From NCBI GenBank assembly GCA_937901285.1, contig CALCHI010000556.1:1-49670 (forward strand): a stretch of 49,670 nt of DNA, written 5' to 3'. Made by a program: the position numbers and the translations under genes. This document shows, piece by piece, positions 40,964-49,636 of this stretch; within the stretch, counting starts at the first letter, position 1, and each line of letters begins with the position of its first letter. The notes under the pieces were generated by a model. The model worked only from the letters and a program-made list of their open reading frames with translations. It did not search any database and was not told the DNA's origin. This DNA is from UBA8437 sp003445035 (GTDB lineage: Bacteria; Planctomycetota; Planctomycetia; Planctomycetales; Planctomycetaceae).

Positions 40964-42880
40964 ATGAAGTTGTTCGTTCTCCACAGATGGGTCGCCTTTC
41001 TGGCCGTGGCGGTCGTCGTCGTGACCGGGTCGGTTCGGGCCGAGGATCGCCGGCCGCACTGGGCTTTTCAGCCGGTCCGCCGTCACGCGGTGCCTGACGT
41101 TCCGGGCCCGACCGCGATCGACCGTTTTGTGAGGGACCGCCTGTCATCCCGGCGACTGGCTCCATCGGAAGCCGCTCCCGAAACGGTCCAGGTTCGCCGC
41201 GTGACCCTGGACCTCACCGGTTTGCTTCCGACGGCCGAGTCGGTTGCCGATTACGTGGGCGATCGTCGTCCGGATCGCTGGGAACGGCTGGTTGATCGGT
41301 TGCTCACGTCACCGCATTTCGGGGAACGCTGGGGCCGCCACTGGCTGGATCTGGCCCGTTACGCCGACAGCAGTGGCTACGAAGCCGACACCCCGCGACA
41401 GATCTGGCCCTACCGCGACTGGGTGATTGATGCGTGGAATGCCGATATGCCGTTCGAGCGGTTTGTCACCGAACAACTGGCCGGGGACCTGCTGCCCGGA
41501 GGGGGGGTGTCGCAGAAGATCGCCACCGGCTTCCAATGCAACGTGATCTACGATCACGGGGTCCGTTACGAGGCGATTGTCGACCAGGTGCAGACGGTTG
41601 GTTCGGTCTTCCTGGGACTCACACTGGGATGTGCGCAGTGTCATACCCACAAGACCGACCCGGTCTCGCATGAGGAGTTTTACCGGCTCTACGCGTTCTT
41701 CAACGAGACGGCGATGGAGCGGTTCTCGCTGCCGGGATTTGATCCCGGGTACCGTGACGGTCTGGTTGTTGCGAAGGATAAGCAGAAGGACCGGCCCAGC
41801 GGCCCCGCCACCCTGGTCCTCAAGTCGGCTCCTCAGCCCACACACATCTTCGAGCAAGGGGATCCCGCCCAGCCGGGGCCGAAAGTGGTAACGGGATTTC
41901 CCGCGTTTCTGCCTGTCAGGGAGGTTCGTGGTCCCGCGGCGGCGCCGCCCAGTCGCATCGACCTCGCAGGTTGGATTCTCTCGGATCAGAATCCCCTCAC
42001 CGATCGCGTCACGGTCAACCGGGTCTGGCAGCGGTTGTTTGGTCGGGGCCTGGTGGAGACGGAAAATGATTTCGGAATGCAGACACCGTCCCCGTTGCAT
42101 CTGGAACTGCTGGATCACCTGGCCCTGGAATTCCGGCGGCACAAACGGCGATTCAAGCCACTGATTCGTTCGATTGTTCTCTCGGCGACCTATCGCCAAT
42201 CCAGCCGCACGCGAGCCGAACTGTCGGCCGTTGATGCGGAGAACCGGCTGCTGGGTCGGCAACGGAGGTTACGGCTTGAGGCCGAGGTGATTCGCGACAT
42301 CACCCTGCAGGCCGGCGGGATCCTGTCCACGAAGATGAAGGGGCCGAGCGTGTTCCCTGATCAAACGGCCGGCGTGCTCGACGCACGTGCGACGGCCGCG
42401 AAATGGACACCGAGTTCGGGTGAGGATCGCTGGCGACGGGGCATGTACACCTGGCACTGGCGACTGACGCCTCATCCGCTGAAACCGCTGTTCGATGCTC
42501 CCGAGGGCGTGACCTCCTGCACCCGTCGCGATCGGTCCAACGTCCCCGTGCAGGCGCTGGCACTGCTCAATGACAGTTCCTTTTATACAGCCGCTCGGGG
42601 CCTGGGCGGATGGGGCTGGAAACGAGGCAAGGCGAACTCCGAACGGGTCGACGCCCTGTTTTTCCGGTGCCTCGGGCGTATTCCCTCGCAGATCGAACGG
42701 ACGGTGTTGTTGAACCTGCTGGCCGATCAACGGAGGACGCTGGTCAGCGACGTTCCGGCCTGTCGTGCGATCCTGGGGATCGATGCCGCCGCCGACGGAG
42801 ACGGCCTGGCGGACCGGGCTGCGTGGGTGCTGGTCGCACGAGCGGTGCTCAATCTCGACGAGTTCTTTACCCGGGAATGA
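40964..42880 (+). CDS. DUF1549/DUF1553 protein without an N-terminal cytochrome domain (pair C)
   Basis: 638 residues. A signal peptide (VAFLAVAVVVVTGSVRAED) leads directly to DUF1549 (PTAIDRFVRDRL, RVTLDLTGLLPT, WGRHWLDLARYADSSGYEAD), so the PSCyt1 heme domain seen in pair B is missing. One heme-like CAQCH followed by THKTDPVS is kept in DUF1549. DUF1553 covers about 330-620 (ENPL-type QNPLTDRVTVNRVWQRLFG, RDRSNVPVQALALLND). The TGA overlaps the start of the following DUF1501 gene (ATGA), so the pair is translationally coupled. Function unknown; exported. Confidence 0.9.
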   Translation: MKLFVLHRWVAFLAVAVVVVTGSVRAEDRRPHWAFQPVRRHAVPDVPGPTAIDRFVRDRLSSRRLAPSEAAPETVQVRRVTLDLTGLLPTAESVADYVGDRRPDRWERLVDRLLTSPHFGERWGRHWLDLARYADSSGYEADTPRQIWPYRDWVIDAWNADMPFERFVTEQLAGDLLPGGGVSQKIATGFQCNVIYDHGVRYEAIVDQVQTVGSVFLGLTLGCAQCHTHKTDPVSHEEFYRLYAFFNETAMERFSLPGFDPGYRDGLVVAKDKQKDRPSGPATLVLKSAPQPTHIFEQGDPAQPGPKVVTGFPAFLPVREVRGPAAAPPSRIDLAGWILSDQNPLTDRVTVNRVWQRLFGRGLVETENDFGMQTPSPLHLELLDHLALEFRRHKRRFKPLIRSIVLSATYRQSSRTRAELSAVDAENRLLGRQRRLRLEAEVIRDITLQAGGILSTKMKGPSVFPDQTAGVLDARATAAKWTPSSGEDRWRRGMYTWHWRLTPHPLKPLFDAPEGVTSCTRRDRSNVPVQALALLNDSSFYTAARGLGGWGWKRGKANSERVDALFFRCLGRIPSQIERTVLLNLLADQRRTLVSDVPACRAILGIDAAADGDGLADRAAWVLVARAVLNLDEFFTRE

Positions 42881-44307
42881 CGATGGCCATCGACAACATC
42901 TTGCCTGCCGCTGGCTCAACGGATGTGTCCCGCCGCGCGTTGTTCGGCGCCGGTGGCGTGTCGCTGGCCTCACTGGCGATGTCCAAATTGGCCACTGCTG
43001 CCAACGGCGCGACGTCGCCACGGTCGCACTTTGCCCCTCGGGCCCGCTCGGTGATCTTTCTCTTCCAGGTCGGAGGGCCCAGCCAGTTGGACCTGTTTGA
43101 TCCGAAGCCGGAATTGAACCGGCGGGACGGGCAGGAGTTGCCCGAGAGTCTCCTGAAGCAGGTCACGTTCGCCCAGATCCAGGAAAAGCGGCCGCGTTTG
43201 ATGGGGTCTCCCTACCGGTTCCGCCGCCACGGCGAAAGTGGAGCGTGGGTTTCGGAGCTGGCTCCGCACATGGCCGGGATTGTCGACCGCATCACGATCG
43301 CCCGCACGTTGCGGACCGATGACACAAACCACATGTTTGCTGAACTGTTGATGAACACCGGCTGGCGGCGGTTTGGCCGTCCGAGCCTGGGCAGTTGGGT
43401 GGCCTATGGCCTGGGCAGCGAATCGCAGGAGATGCCGGCGTTCCTGGTGCTCGGTTCCAAGCCGCGCAGCAAGAGTGCCAACTACGGCAGCGGGTTCCTG
43501 CCGTCCCAGTTCCAGGGAACGGTGTTGCGAGACGCCGGAGAACCGATCGTGAACCTGGCCAACCCGCCCGGAGTCACACCGGGACGGCAGCGGCTCACGA
43601 TCGACGCGATCAACCGTTTGAACCTCCGGCGGCTGGAAGCCACCGGCGACGATGAGATCCGGGCCCGGATTGCCAGCTACGAGATGGCCTTTCGGATGCA
43701 GGCTCGGGCTCCGGAGTTGCTCTCCCTGGGCGGAGAGACTCGTGAGACGCTGGGCCTGTACGGGATTGATGATCCCACGAAACCGTCGTTTGCGCGAAAC
43801 TGCCTGCTGGCCCGGAGACTGGTCGAGAAGGGAGTCCGGTTTGTCCAGGTGTTCCACGGTGACTGGGATCACCACACCGATATCGGCAACCGGTTGCCTC
43901 ACGAGTGCCGTGTCACCGACCAGGGGTCGGCCGCACTGGTGATCGACCTGGCCCGTCGCGGGCTGCTCGATGACACGCTGGTCATCTGGGGTGGGGAACT
44001 GGGACGGACCCCCGTGGCGCAGAAGCCGATGGCGGCGGGGGGCCGCGTGGGCCGGGATCACCAGATCGAAGCCTTCACGATGTGGATGGCCGGCGGCGGG
44101 GTGCGGCCCGGCCAGGTCATTGGCGACACCAACGACCTGGGGTGTTTACCGACCGAGGACGGCTGGCACGTCTATGACCTGCAGGCGACGATCCTGCACG
44201 CGCTGGGGTTGGATCACGAGCGGTTGACGTACCGCTACGAGGGACGCGAGTTCCGCCTGACCGACATTCACGGCGAGGTGAAACCGGAGCTGTTCTCGCG
44301 GGCGTGA
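42877..44307 (+). CDS. DUF1501 family protein (pair C)
   Basis: 476 residues with a twin-arginine-like leader (SRRALFGAGGVSLASLAMS). Core motifs are VIFLFQVGGPSQLDLFDPK, RNCLLARRLVEKGVRFVQVF and WGGELGRTPVAQKP, followed by VGRDHQIEAF. The start ATG at 42877 overlaps the previous stop; ATG 42883 is an alternative. Its coupling to a DUF1553 partner is tighter than in pairs A and B. It ends one base before the convergent Gfo/Idh/MocA gene. Confidence 0.9.
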   Translation: MTMAIDNILPAAGSTDVSRRALFGAGGVSLASLAMSKLATAANGATSPRSHFAPRARSVIFLFQVGGPSQLDLFDPKPELNRRDGQELPESLLKQVTFAQIQEKRPRLMGSPYRFRRHGESGAWVSELAPHMAGIVDRITIARTLRTDDTNHMFAELLMNTGWRRFGRPSLGSWVAYGLGSESQEMPAFLVLGSKPRSKSANYGSGFLPSQFQGTVLRDAGEPIVNLANPPGVTPGRQRLTIDAINRLNLRRLEATGDDEIRARIASYEMAFRMQARAPELLSLGGETRETLGLYGIDDPTKPSFARNCLLARRLVEKGVRFVQVFHGDWDHHTDIGNRLPHECRVTDQGSAALVIDLARRGLLDDTLVIWGGELGRTPVAQKPMAAGGRVGRDHQIEAFTMWMAGGGVRPGQVIGDTNDLGCLPTEDGWHVYDLQATILHALGLDHERLTYRYEGREFRLTDIHGEVKPELFSRA

Positions 44308-44308
44308 A

Positions 44309-45610
44309 TCACACCTGCCAGCCGGCCCGGAAGGCCGGCTTGATCAGGCCGCTGGCCCGGGGGTTACCCGTCACCGTCAGTGTCTTGTGGTCCCAGCCGA
44401 AGCCGTCGCCGCCGGCCCGGTAGGCCACGTTGCCCAGCAGGACCGCTTCGGTCAGCGGTCCCGAGTAATCGAAGTGGCAGGTGGCCGGACCGCCTCCGCG
44501 GATTGCTGCGGTCCATTCGCGGTAGAAACCCGGCGAGTCGGCGACCTTCTTCACCTCCAGCTTGGCGCCCTTGAATTTCGCTTCCGGCAGCAGTTGTCGT
44601 TTCGAGAACCCGCACAGCAGCATGCCCTCGCTGCCGATGAACAACGTGTTGTTGCCGCCGGCGGAAAGCCCGTGCTTTCTCAGGATGTCGGGTCCTTTCT
44701 GTGCGTGGTACCAGTGCAGCATCACCTCGGGGCGGTTGGCTTTGGAGGGGAACTTCATGTGAGTCGCCATCGACCTGGGGGTCGTCAGCGAGTGGACCGG
44801 TGGTCCCGAGGCCGAGACGTGGGTCGGGTAGTCAAGATCCAGGGCCCAGAAGGGAATGTCCAGGATGTGGCAGCCCCAGTTGCCGGTCTCGCCCGTGCCG
44901 TAGTCCCACCAGAACCGCCAGCCGTAGGGGCAGTAGGTCGAGTGGTAGGGCCGCGGGGCGACCGGGCCCTGCCAGAGATCCCAGTCCAGGTGGGCCGGGA
45001 CGTCGGGACGGTTGTCGGGCACCTTGGACATGCCGCGATTTCCGCCGATCCAGCTGTGGACTTCGGTGACCGTGCCGATCGCGCCGGCCTGGATCAACTC
45101 GACCACGCGGTGGACGTTGGGGATCGTGTGACGCTGGACACCCAGTTGCGTGGCGACCTTCTGTTTGCGGGCCAGGTCGGTCATCTGCCGGACTTCCCAG
45201 ATCGAGTGGGCCATCGGCTTTTCGCAGTAGAGGTGTTTGCCGAGTTGCAGGGCGGCCATCGACGGATGGAAGTGGGTGTGGTCGGGAGTGCTGATGACGA
45301 CCGCATCGACCTGCTTGGCCACCGCGTCGTACATCTTGCGGAAGTCCTTGAACTTCCGGGCCTTGGGGTACCGCTGATAGGCCTTTCCGGCTCTCGCGTC
45401 GTCCACGTCGCACAGCGCGACGACATTTTCTCCCAGCCGAACCATCGACCCGAGGTTGGCCGCTCCACGGCCACCGATTCCGATAAAGGCCACGTCGATC
45501 TTCTCGTTGGCCGCGGCGTGAGCCCGACGGTTGCCGGTGCCCAGGAACAGGCCGGTGCCGACCGCTGCGGCACTTTTCATCATGTCACGACGATTGATCG
45601 AGTGGATCAT
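44309..45610 (-). CDS. Gfo/Idh/MocA family oxidoreductase with Tat-like leader
   Basis: 433 residues. The leader NRRDMMKSAAAVGTGLFLG suggests Tat export. The Rossmann start VAFIGIGGRGAANLGSM, the STPDHTHF segment and CEKPMAHS (the family's EKP motif) identify an NAD(P)-dependent sugar oxidoreductase. Export is consistent with periplasmic sugar oxidation to 3-keto derivatives, the substrate class for DUF1080 hydrolases such as that at 7129-8934; that link is inference. ATG 45610 is used because the frame further upstream lacks the leader at its start. It is 78 bp from the preceding DUF1501 gene. Confidence 0.85.
   Translation of the reverse strand: MIHSINRRDMMKSAAAVGTGLFLGTGNRRAHAAANEKIDVAFIGIGGRGAANLGSMVRLGENVVALCDVDDARAGKAYQRYPKARKFKDFRKMYDAVAKQVDAVVISTPDHTHFHPSMAALQLGKHLYCEKPMAHSIWEVRQMTDLARKQKVATQLGVQRHTIPNVHRVVELIQAGAIGTVTEVHSWIGGNRGMSKVPDNRPDVPAHLDWDLWQGPVAPRPYHSTYCPYGWRFWWDYGTGETGNWGCHILDIPFWALDLDYPTHVSASGPPVHSLTTPRSMATHMKFPSKANRPEVMLHWYHAQKGPDILRKHGLSAGGNNTLFIGSEGMLLCGFSKRQLLPEAKFKGAKLEVKKVADSPGFYREWTAAIRGGGPATCHFDYSGPLTEAVLLGNVAYRAGGDGFGWDHKTLTVTGNPRASGLIKPAFRAGWQV
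44320..44340. terminator. hairpin at a convergent gene junction
   Basis: AGCCGGCC (44320-44327) and GGCCGGCT (44333-44340) form a perfect 8-bp stem with a CGGAA loop. It is located 12 bp after the plus-strand stop and within the last codons of the minus-strand gene. The short TTGAT that follows is not a T-tract. Confidence 0.5.
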
Positions 45611-45688
45611 GGAGGAGACTCCGTTGGCGGGTGGTCGTTGGGCGGACAGCGTGATCGGTCGGCCGGGTGTCGGCAATGTCCGGCAGGG

Positions 45689-47092
45689 TCAAAGATCCCT
45701 GACGCGGCGGCCTTCGCACAGGACCTGTCGCACGCGCTGGAATTCGTCGAGGTAGGTCTGTTCGGTGTCGATCCCCAGGTGGTGGTAGATCGTCGCGTGC
45801 AGATCGGCCGGGGTGACCGGCTTGTCGGCGGGGTGCCCCCCGTTGCGGGTGGTTGATCCGTAGACCTGTCCGCCGCGGACTCCGCCGCCGGCCAGGATCG
45901 CCGTGAATGCGTGAGGCCAGTGGTCACGACCGGTCGACTTGGTGTTGTTGCTCTGGGTCACCTCGCCCATTTTCGGCGTGCGACCGAATTCTCCGACGGC
46001 GACGACGAGTGTCGTCTCGAGCAGGCCTCGCTGTTCGAGATCGTCCAGGAAGGCCGGGAAGCTCTGGTCGAACATCGGGCACAGCAGGTTCTTGAGCTTG
46101 GGGAAGTTCTGCTGGTGGGTGTCCCAGCAGGTGTTGACGCCGTCGATCTTGGTCGGGTCGATCCAGTTGACGGTGATCAGCGGGACCCCCGCTTCAAGAA
46201 GACGCCGGGTCAGCAGCAGGCTCTGGCCGATCCGCGTGCGACCGTAGGCGTCACGGACGGCCGCGGTTTCGCGATCGAGGTTGAAAGCCCGACCGGCCTG
46301 CTGTTGCAGGAAGTCAAATCCCCGCAACGTGTCACGGTGGCGACTGGCGACGTCGATGTTGCGGTCGGTGCGGATCGGGCCCGATCGTTCGAACTGTGAC
46401 AGCAGGTTCCGGCGTCGATCGAGCCGATCGATCGAGACGTCATCGGCCAGTTCGAAGCCCTTCACCCGGAAGTTGTCCTTGTTGGGATCGCCGTCGACCA
46501 GCACCGCGTCGTGGCTGCGGCCCATGCGGCCGGCGGTCTGACCGGCGATCAGCCGGGACTGGCCGGGGAACTGCAGGTACCAGGGCAGCACGATCGAGGG
46601 CGGCAGGCCGTTGCGAGGCTGGCCGAATCTCATGGCCAGCGAACTCATCGACGGCCAGTCCTCCGGTCGCGACTGGTCGGTGATCGGGGGGAACGGGTAG
46701 GGGCGTCCGGTGTAAAGTTCGCTCATCGCCGGGCCGTGCACGTTCATCCTGTGCGTCATCGACCTGAGCAGGCAGAGCTTGTCCAGCCGCTGCGAGAGTC
46801 GTGGCAGGTGTTCGCAGATGCGGACGCCGGGCTGGTTGGTGGAGATGCCGTTGAACTCGCCGCGGACTTCGACCGGGGCTCCGGGTTTCATGTCCCAGAG
46901 ATCGATGTGGCTGGGGCCGCCGAACAGAAAGACGAAGACACAGGACCGGGCGCGTGGGGCGCGGGCGGCGGCCGCCTCTCGCAGACGCAGCAGGTCGCCG
47001 GTGCCCAGGCCCAGCATCGAGAGCCCGCCGATTTCCAGCAGGTGCCGTCGCGTGGTCGGTTGCTGAGACAGGGGGCCGTTCATAAAGGCCAT
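45689..47092 (-). CDS. DUF1501 family protein (solo copy 2)
   Basis: 467 residues, twin-arginine leader (TRRHLLEIGGLSMLGLGTG). Core motifs are VFLFGGPSHIDLWDMKPGAP, LLLTRRLLEAGVPLITVNW and VGEFGRTPKMGEV, then GRDHWPHAF after a short Asn/Thr insertion (QSNNTKST). No DUF1553 gene is adjacent; a Gfo/Idh/MocA oxidoreductase follows in the same direction. ATG 47092 or 47083 may start. No Shine-Dalgarno is evident. Confidence 0.88.
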   Translation of the reverse strand: MAFMNGPLSQQPTTRRHLLEIGGLSMLGLGTGDLLRLREAAAARAPRARSCVFVFLFGGPSHIDLWDMKPGAPVEVRGEFNGISTNQPGVRICEHLPRLSQRLDKLCLLRSMTHRMNVHGPAMSELYTGRPYPFPPITDQSRPEDWPSMSSLAMRFGQPRNGLPPSIVLPWYLQFPGQSRLIAGQTAGRMGRSHDAVLVDGDPNKDNFRVKGFELADDVSIDRLDRRRNLLSQFERSGPIRTDRNIDVASRHRDTLRGFDFLQQQAGRAFNLDRETAAVRDAYGRTRIGQSLLLTRRLLEAGVPLITVNWIDPTKIDGVNTCWDTHQQNFPKLKNLLCPMFDQSFPAFLDDLEQRGLLETTLVVAVGEFGRTPKMGEVTQSNNTKSTGRDHWPHAFTAILAGGGVRGGQVYGSTTRNGGHPADKPVTPADLHATIYHHLGIDTEQTYLDEFQRVRQVLCEGRRVRDL

Positions 47093-47153
47093 TAGACCGC
47101 AAAGCCACGGCCGAGTGCAGTCCCAAGTTGTTCTTCAGTCCCAGATGGCCGGG

Positions 47154-48083
47154 TCAGGCCAGCGGCTGGGCCCCTCGCATGTCGGCGTACCCGCCGCCTT
47201 TTGACCCGCTGGGGTATTCGCCGAAGTACCTGCCGTCGTCGGCCGGCTGTGCGGCGGGCTGAAAACGCACATCACAGGAGAGCCTGACACGGGATCGGGG
47301 CGAGACGTTGTCGAGTGAACCATGCAGGGTGAACATGTTGACCAGCAGCAGGTCGCCGGTACGGAAATTGGCCGTCAGGAACCTGGTGTCGCGGTCGACG
47401 ACCAGTTGGACCGGGTCGATGTCCGACGCGCCACCGTAGGCGGCGGCCTGGACCACGTCGTTGGAGCGGTCGGTCGTGTAGTCCACGGCCAGGAACTGGT
47501 CGATCAGGTCGGAGAACCGGTTGGAGTGTTCGACGATCGCCAGTGGACCGTCCTCGATCGGGATGTCACCGATCGGGATCCAGGCATTGATCATCGGTTG
47601 CGCGCTGCCGGCGAAGAACGGGTAGTCATAATGCAGGGCGGTGGCCCGTCCGACCGGAGTGGGTCGGAGGTAGATCAGGTCGAAGGCCCGGGCGGGTTCG
47701 GACAGGACCGTGTCGAGGATCGACTGCAGTTCGAGTCCGTGGGTCAGACGTCTCAGGATCGGGCCTTCGCTGACCCTTTGCCAGAACAGGCCCTCGTCTT
47801 CTACCGGGTCGAGTCGGCGGCTTTTGCCCGTCGCCAGCCCCTCGGCGGGCGGATCGGCGATTTCGCCCACGCCGGCGAGTTGCCGGAAGACCTCCTCCCT
47901 GGCCGCCTGCACCAGGTCGACATCCAGGTTGTCCCGCAAAAAGAGGTAGCCGTCTTCGGCAAGGCCGTCGGCGAGCTGAGCCGGATCCGATCGGTCACCG
48001 TCGAATGGGGTCAGGGTGCCGATGCGGTCCTCGGGGATTGTCAGTCCCTGGATCGTCACCGGGTGAGGCAGGGGGTCGGGCAT
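47154..48083 (-). CDS. phytanoyl-CoA dioxygenase-like Fe(II)/2-oxoglutarate enzyme
   Basis: 309 residues. The iron-binding facial triad is seen as LHYDYPF (HxD) and the later His in NMFTLHGSLDN, with the 2-oxoglutarate Arg in SRVRLSCD. The start ATG lies in an ATGA overlap with the SDR stop at 48083-48085; the frame continues far upstream inside that gene and is rejected. Members hydroxylate diverse small molecules, including sugars and lipids. It is the last gene of a three-gene overlapping operon (VOC, SDR, dioxygenase), suggesting oxidation then dehydrogenation of one substrate. Confidence 0.85.
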   Translation of the reverse strand: MPDPLPHPVTIQGLTIPEDRIGTLTPFDGDRSDPAQLADGLAEDGYLFLRDNLDVDLVQAAREEVFRQLAGVGEIADPPAEGLATGKSRRLDPVEDEGLFWQRVSEGPILRRLTHGLELQSILDTVLSEPARAFDLIYLRPTPVGRATALHYDYPFFAGSAQPMINAWIPIGDIPIEDGPLAIVEHSNRFSDLIDQFLAVDYTTDRSNDVVQAAAYGGASDIDPVQLVVDRDTRFLTANFRTGDLLLVNMFTLHGSLDNVSPRSRVRLSCDVRFQPAAQPADDGRYFGEYPSGSKGGGYADMRGAQPLA

Positions 48084-48871
48084 CAGGAGGGCTCGTCGAG
48101 CGTGATGACGTTGGCGACCCCGCCGTCGACGGGAATCGTGTGTCCGGTGATGTAGGCCGACGCATCGGAGGCCAGGAAGGCGACGGCCCCGGCCACGTCG
48201 TCGGCTTCCCCCCAGCGGCCCAGCGGTACGCGGGCCATGACCCGGGCCGAGCGTTCGGAGTTGTTCTGGAGAGCCTCGGTCATCGGGGTACGGATCCAGC
48301 CGGGGGCCAGGGCGTTGACCCGGACTCCTGACGAACCCCATTCGGCGGCCAGTTCACGGGTCAGCGAAACCAGCCCGCCCTTGGTCATGCAGTAGACCGA
48401 TCCGGCACGACCCAGCCCGGAGATACCGCCTCCCAGGGCCGAGATGTTGACGATGCTGCCTCCGCCCAGTCGGGTCATTTCACGGCCGACCCGCGCAGCG
48501 ACCTGGAACGCCCCCCGGAAATTGACGGCCAGGATCGCCTCGACGTCGTCCGGGTCGTAGTCCAGGGGGTCGACGCGGCGATGGATACCGGCGTTGTTGA
48601 CCAGGATGTCTAGCCGTCCGAGTTCTTCGATCAGCCCGCTGACCAGGCGGTCGACGTCGTCCGGATCGGTCACATCGCACCCGCGGGCCAGCACCTGGGC
48701 CCCCGTTTCGTTGGCCAGGCGATCGGCGGTCGCCGAGGCGGCTTCGGCGTCGATGTCACTCAGCACGATCACCGCACCCAGCCGGGCCAGCGTCCGTGAC
48801 GAGGCCTCGCCCAGCCCGCGGGCACCGCCGGTCACCAGGGCCACTCGGCCGGTCAGGTCGAACAGGCTCAC
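48083..48871 (-). CDS. SDR family oxidoreductase
   Basis: 262 residues. The nucleotide motif TGGARGLG starts near residue 15, followed by LSDID (NAD-binding Asp), NNAG near residue 90, NISALGG (Ser) and YCMTK (Tyr, Lys). The ending is ITGHTIPVDGG. The start is GTG 48871 in a GTGA overlap with the VOC gene stop. It is coupled at both ends to its neighbours, so its substrate is probably the product or precursor of the adjacent dioxygenase reaction. Confidence 0.87.
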   Translation of the reverse strand: MSLFDLTGRVALVTGGARGLGEASSRTLARLGAVIVLSDIDAEAASATADRLANETGAQVLARGCDVTDPDDVDRLVSGLIEELGRLDILVNNAGIHRRVDPLDYDPDDVEAILAVNFRGAFQVAARVGREMTRLGGGSIVNISALGGGISGLGRAGSVYCMTKGGLVSLTRELAAEWGSSGVRVNALAPGWIRTPMTEALQNNSERSARVMARVPLGRWGEADDVAGAVAFLASDASAYITGHTIPVDGGVANVITLDEPS

Positions 48872-49365
48872 GCCGACTCCTCCTGGGCCGCATCCACCGG
48901 TGGCTGGAACATCTCCAGCGTGTAGCCGTCGGGGTCGTGCATGTAGATGACCCTCCCCCCCTTGTTGGGACCCGCGGTGATCTCGACCGGGTCCGACTTG
49001 AAACTGACCCCCGCTGCGGACAGGTCGTCAACGGCGGCCAGCAGGTCGTCAACCAGCAGGCACAGGTGCGAGTTGCCGGCACGGTTGGTCCCGGTGGCCG
49101 CGGGCTCGCCGGCGTGGTTCATGTACTGGACCACCTCCATGGTCTGGCGACAGTCGGGGCTGATGCGGAACGAGGCGACGTTCAACTCGACGCCGTCGTA
49201 ACCGGTCTGCTGCCCGACGTACCCGGCCGTGACGCTGGGCCGCCGCCCGATCAGTTCCATGCCCAGCAGGTCACGGTAGAAATGGATCGAGCGTTCGATG
49301 TCGGAAACTGTCAGGCCCAGGTGGTGGAGATCCTGGAAGCTCCAGGTGGATTCGGCGGTGCTCAC
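48868..49365 (-). CDS. VOC/glyoxalase family protein
   Basis: 165 residues. The two beta-alpha-beta-beta-beta modules start at LHHLGLTVSDIERSIHFYRD and GNSHLCLLVDDLLAA. The metal ligands are the His of HHLGL, Glu of MEVVQY, His of SHLCL and the Glu of YTLEMFQ, giving the HEHE set of metal-dependent VOC enzymes. It may be a lyase, isomerase or dioxygenase; the substrate is unclear. Start is GTG 49365 with AGGAGAA about 7 nt upstream; the frame continues upstream without support. First gene of the overlapping operon with the SDR. Confidence 0.87.
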   Translation of the reverse strand: MSTAESTWSFQDLHHLGLTVSDIERSIHFYRDLLGMELIGRRPSVTAGYVGQQTGYDGVELNVASFRISPDCRQTMEVVQYMNHAGEPAATGTNRAGNSHLCLLVDDLLAAVDDLSAAGVSFKSDPVEITAGPNKGGRVIYMHDPDGYTLEMFQPPVDAAQEESA

Positions 49366-49563
49366 GGGGGCTTCTCCTGGAAGAGGGTCACCCGTTCTGT
49401 AACACGGTGATCGGTGGTCCACAAGCAACCTGCTGGGTGGAGATCCACCGCGGAGTGTGTCGTGGAAAAGGTCGCGGCCCGGCTGCTGAACCGGTGAGCC
49501 GTCCGCTTGGGGACAGGTGGCCGGACGCTGATCCCTCGCGGGTCGCTGCCGGAGATGAAGAAA

Positions 49564-49636
49564 TGAGGGCGACAGGGTTCGAACCTGTGACCTACGGATT
49601 AAAAGTCCGTTGCTCTGCCAACTGAGCTACGCCCCC
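49564..49636 (-). tRNA. tRNA-Lys(TTT)
   Basis: 73 nt on the minus strand. The acceptor GGGGGCG pairs with CGCCCTC with a G-U wobble, and the discriminator is A; CCA is not encoded. The anticodon loop CTTTTAA gives TTT (Lys). D arm, variable loop and the CACAGG-TTCGA T-arm context are standard. A weak -10-like TACGAT lies at 49655-49660. Confidence 0.95.

Noticed and set aside
44387..45856. 489-codon plus-strand open frame opposite Gfo/Idh/MocA
   Set aside because: Shadow of a clear Rossmann oxidoreductase.
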